A stretch of DNA of 64,000 bases from CAVTPD01 sp963736575. GTDB taxonomy: Bacteria; Bacteroidota; Bacteroidia; Cytophagales; JAAEPT01. Location of the stretch: the NCBI GenBank assembly GCA_963736575.1, contig CAVTPD010000003.1, positions 310,001 through 374,000 of the forward strand, in the 5' to 3' direction. Below are positions 61,842 through 64,000 of this stretch, piece by piece (position 1 is the first letter of the stretch; the number at the start of each line of letters is the position of its first letter). Made by a program: the position numbers and the translations under genes. The notes beneath the pieces are model-generated. The model had not been told where the DNA came from. It worked only from the letters and a program-made list of their open reading frames with translations, and did no database searches.

Positions 61842-62303
61842 ATGAAAGAAATCACAGAACCACTATCCTTCAGAATTGGAGCTGAACAGGGTTATATAAA
61901 ATTAAGTTTAGACAGAGTATTTGGCTTCCCGGAAAGCACCAGTTACTTTGGTGGATATGAAACACAATCAACACTAGAAATTAAAAGCAACGGCTTTTCT
62001 GTATTAACCAACCTCTATATTTCAACGGGTGATATATATAACTTTTATAAAGAGCTTTCAATGTGTTACGCTAATGTAGCTGGAATTGCACAATTAAAAT
62101 CTTATGATTTAAACTTAAACCTAGAGGTTGAATTTCAAAAACTTGGTCAAATAACAATTTTAGTTGAGTTTACAGAATCATCAAGTGTCACTAACTCCAT
62201 AAAATTTGAATTAACAACGGATCAAACTTTTATAAAGCATACACTTGACGAGCTTAAAAAGATTCAAATGTATTATGGTGACAATAAGGGTATTCAGAAG
62301 TAA
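61842..62303 (+). CDS. WapI-family-like immunity protein, orphan
   Basis: 153 aa, no signal peptide. A central sequence FSVLTNLYISTGDIYNFYKE, VEFQKLGQITILVEFTESSS and FELTTDQTFIKHTLDELKKI matches the shape of WapI-type immunity proteins, which neutralise WapA/Rhs-type contact-dependent toxins in Bacillus and occur widely. No toxin gene with an Rhs/YD repeat is seen in the window, so it would be an orphan immunity gene. Identification is by recognition only. Confidence 0.5.
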   Translation: MKEITEPLSFRIGAEQGYIKLSLDRVFGFPESTSYFGGYETQSTLEIKSNGFSVLTNLYISTGDIYNFYKELSMCYANVAGIAQLKSYDLNLNLEVEFQKLGQITILVEFTESSSVTNSIKFELTTDQTFIKHTLDELKKIQMYYGDNKGIQK

Positions 62304-62367
62304 AAAAATCAAACTTTACTTCGAAACCCCACCTTTTAAAAGGAAGGAATAATAAAAAACTAAAAAA

Positions 62368-62670
62368 TCAATCCTCGTTACCTTGATTCGGTACAACAAT
62401 ATAAACGTCTTCGTTGTCCTTTTTCATTAAATACTTTTCGCGGGCAAACTTTTCTAAAGTAGCCTCATTGGTACGCAGTTCTTCCATATCTTCCTGTATT
62501 TCGGCTATCTTTTCTAAATAGTATTCCCGCTGGCCTTTTAATTCCCTAATCTTAGATTTTTTCTGAAATTGGGTAATTAGGTCGTTACTATCGAAAAATA
62601 GCATCCACACCACAAATACTAATAAGGTAATGATGTAGAAGTTATTCAGGTATTTCAGAACGTTTTCCAT
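62368..62670 (-). CDS. DivIC/FtsB-family septum formation initiator
   Basis: 100 aa. One membrane helix at about 10-27 (FYIITLLVFVVWMLFFD), then a coiled coil (about 33-70; FQKKSKIRELKGQREYYLEK) and the conserved ATLEKFAREKYLMKKDNEDV stretch of DivIC/FtsB proteins. It belongs to the FtsQLB-like division complex. It follows enolase on the same strand behind a hairpin, a common gene order in Bacteroidota. Confidence 0.9.
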   Translation of the reverse strand: MENVLKYLNNFYIITLLVFVVWMLFFDSNDLITQFQKKSKIRELKGQREYYLEKIAEIQEDMEELRTNEATLEKFAREKYLMKKDNEDVYIVVPNQGNED

Positions 62671-62683
62671 ACTGCAAGTATAT

Positions 62684-62717
62684 AAAAAAAGAGCCTTCCA
62701 ATTAAGAAAGGCTCTTT
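62684..62717 (-). terminator. Intrinsic terminator of enolase
   Basis: AAAGAGCCTT pairs with AAGGCTCTTT, with an A run at 62684-62690 giving a U tract on the minus strand. It lies between the eno stop (62740) and the DivIC start (62670), so DivIC transcription is partly uncoupled. Confidence 0.8.
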
Positions 62718-62739
62718 ACATATTTAAAGAATACTATTC

Positions 62740-64000
62740 TTAACGGAATTTACCAACAAATTTAGCTGCTTCGCCTAATTCGTCTTCAATTCTTAATAAT
62801 TGGTTGTACTTAGCCATACGGTCTGTTCTAGACATAGAACCTGTCTTAATTTGACCGGTATTTAAAGCAACCGCTAAGTCAGAAATTGTAGTATCTTCAG
62901 TTTCACCAGAACGGTGAGACATTACAGCCGTATATTTTGCATTTTGTGCCATTGTAACCGCTTCAATTGTTTCCGTTAAAGTACCAATTTGGTTAAACTT
63001 AACAAGAAGAGAGTTAGCAATGTTTTGCTCAATACCTTGAGATAATTTTTCAGTATTTGTTACGAATAAATCGTCACCAACTAATTGGATTTTGTCGCCT
63101 ACTAATTCAGTAAGTTTTTTCCAACCAGCCCAATCGTTTTCATCCATACCATCTTCAATAGAGATAATTGGGTATTTAGAAACCCAGTCAGCCCAGAATG
63201 CAGCCATTTGATCAGAAGTTAACTTCTCACCCGTAGACCATTTCAAGTGGTATACTTTTTCTTCTTTATCGTAAAATTCAGAAGCAGCAGCATCCATAGC
63301 AATCATAATATCTGTACCGGCTTTGTAACCCGCTTTCTCGATAGCTTCAATGATTGTTTCAATAGCTTCTACGTTAGAACCTAAGTTAGGAGCAAAACCA
63401 CCTTCATCACCTACGTTAGTAGAATGACCTTTCGATTTTAATACTTTAGCTAAGTTATGGAAAACTTCACCACCCATTTTAAGCGCTTCAGAGAAAGAAG
63501 ATGCTCCAACTGGCATAATCATAAACTCTTGGAAGTCGATTGAGTTATCCGCATGAGAACCACCGTTAATGATGTTCATCATTGGAACTGGAAGTGTACA
63601 AGCGTTAACACCACCTAAGTATCTGTATAAAGGAATTTGTAACTCATCAGCAGCAGCTTTAGCTACGGCAAGAGAAACACCTAAAATAGCATTAGCACCT
63701 AATTTACCTTTATTAGCCGTACCGTCTAATTGAATCATTAAGTCATCAATAGCTCTTTGATCAAAAACATCGAATCCTAAAAGTTCAGGAGCGATAACAT
63801 CGTTTACATTAGCAACGGCTTTTAAAACACCTTTACCCATGTAATCAGAACCACCATCTCTTAATTCTACAGCTTCATACTCACCTGTAGATGCACCAGA
63901 AGGCACAGCAGCTCTACCGAAACCACCTTCATCTGTTAAAACTTCTACTTCAACAGTTGGGTTACCGCGAGAGTCAAAAATCTGGCGAGCATAAATTTCT
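62740..64000 (-). CDS. eno: Enolase, 5' end cut by the window edge
   Basis: About 420 codons are present. The frame continues upstream of GTG 63906 (VPSGASTGEYEA) to the edge as EIYARQIFDSRGNPTVEVEV, so that GTG is not the start, and only a few N-terminal residues are missing. Enolase converts 2-phosphoglycerate to PEP. Motifs: NIINGGSHADNSIDFQEFMI, GDEGGFAPNLGSNVEAIE, IEDGMDENDWAGWKKL, QLVGDDLFVTNTEKL, KFNQIGTLTETIEAV and MSHRSGETEDTTI (catalytic Lys, Asp and Glu residues in order). Ends FVGKFR. Confidence 0.97.
   Translation of the reverse strand, partial: EIYARQIFDSRGNPTVEVEVLTDEGGFGRAAVPSGASTGEYEAVELRDGGSDYMGKGVLKAVANVNDVIAPELLGFDVFDQRAIDDLMIQLDGTANKGKLGANAILGVSLAVAKAAADELQIPLYRYLGGVNACTLPVPMMNIINGGSHADNSIDFQEFMIMPVGASSFSEALKMGGEVFHNLAKVLKSKGHSTNVGDEGGFAPNLGSNVEAIETIIEAIEKAGYKAGTDIMIAMDAAASEFYDKEEKVYHLKWSTGEKLTSDQMAAFWADWVSKYPIISIEDGMDENDWAGWKKLTELVGDKIQLVGDDLFVTNTEKLSQGIEQNIANSLLVKFNQIGTLTETIEAVTMAQNAKYTAVMSHRSGETEDTTISDLAVALNTGQIKTGSMSRTDRMAKYNQLLRIEDELGEAAKFVGKFR

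Noticed and set aside
1..64000. tRNA, rRNA, tmRNA or SRP RNA genes
   Set aside because: No T-loop (GTTCGANTC-type) plus acceptor pairing, or rRNA-like sequence, was found on reading the spacers on both strands; short RNA genes could still be missed by eye.

Overview
The window is about 64 kb of low-GC chromosome from a member of the phylum Bacteroidota, most likely a marine or aquatic Flavobacteriales/Cytophagales-type organism. The evidence is a type IX secretion (T9SS) type B sorting domain, DUF4856/imelysin iron-uptake genes, a TonB-dependent receptor with a carboxypeptidase-like N-terminal domain, an alanine/glutamate-rich extension on ribosomal protein S16, SecA without a C-terminal zinc motif, bacterial GH3, and a TTTG-N20-TAnnTTTG promoter. 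No rRNA, tRNA, CRISPR array, prophage or intact transposase was found. Genus cannot be assigned from sequence alone.

Layout. Positions 1-6.3 kb (minus strand) form a metal-regulated iron-uptake operon: DUF4856 lipoprotein, imelysin lipoprotein, HTTM membrane protein and TonB receptor, followed by an S41 protease cut by the window edge. Its promoter is overlapped or flanked by palindromic operator-like sites. The stretch 3.7-7.2 kb carries an unusual density of single-base indels that break four genes, including ispH, which should be essential, so the consensus here is probably unreliable. Positions 6.3-12.8 kb (minus) hold ispH, a membrane protein, ispD, queA, a Na/Pi cotransporter and recA. 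Positions 12.9-17.6 kb (plus) hold DUF3108, a TlpA-like thioredoxin, a PhoB/PhoR-like two-component system and an RluA-family enzyme. Positions 17.8-21 kb contain a BtaA-like (DUF3419) gene facing away from a GNAT/FemAB-like transferase and a LysE exporter, a candidate aminolipid locus. Positions 21.7-33.8 kb (minus) hold a porin, then a compact seven-gene run from secA through SPOR, M20 peptidase, a small membrane protein, a lipoprotein and a DUF5723 barrel to an OmpA/PD40 protein. The last three look like an outer-membrane complex anchored to peptidoglycan.

Positions 33.9-38.8 kb hold dapF, rplS, trmD, rimM and rpsP, with an ammonium transporter cassette in the opposite orientation between rimM and trmD. 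Positions 38.9-43.9 kb (plus) hold yaaA, a small Cys-rich membrane protein, recJ, lptB and GH3. Positions 43.9-48.5 kb are the accessory-looking part: a 394-bp palindrome-bearing spacer, a YpdA-like reductase, a DUF4870-like protein, an NlpC/P60 hydrolase, a TerB-like protein, and two unrelated small genes each bracketed by the same pair of repeats (84-nt 'A' and 38-nt 'B'). Positions 48.5-62.3 kb hold aspS, a ClC transporter, a large T9SS-exported IgGFc-binding-like protein, a phosphatase, a broken PorT-like barrel gene, three SurA/PpiC-type chaperones in tandem, a MoxR ATPase, an unknown secreted protein and an orphan WapI-like immunity protein. DivIC and enolase close the window on the minus strand.

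The points most worth a second look are the A-gene-B repeat cassettes, the BtaA/GNAT divergent pair without BtaB, the iron-operon operator, the OmpA-DUF5723-lipoprotein complex, and the clustered indels.
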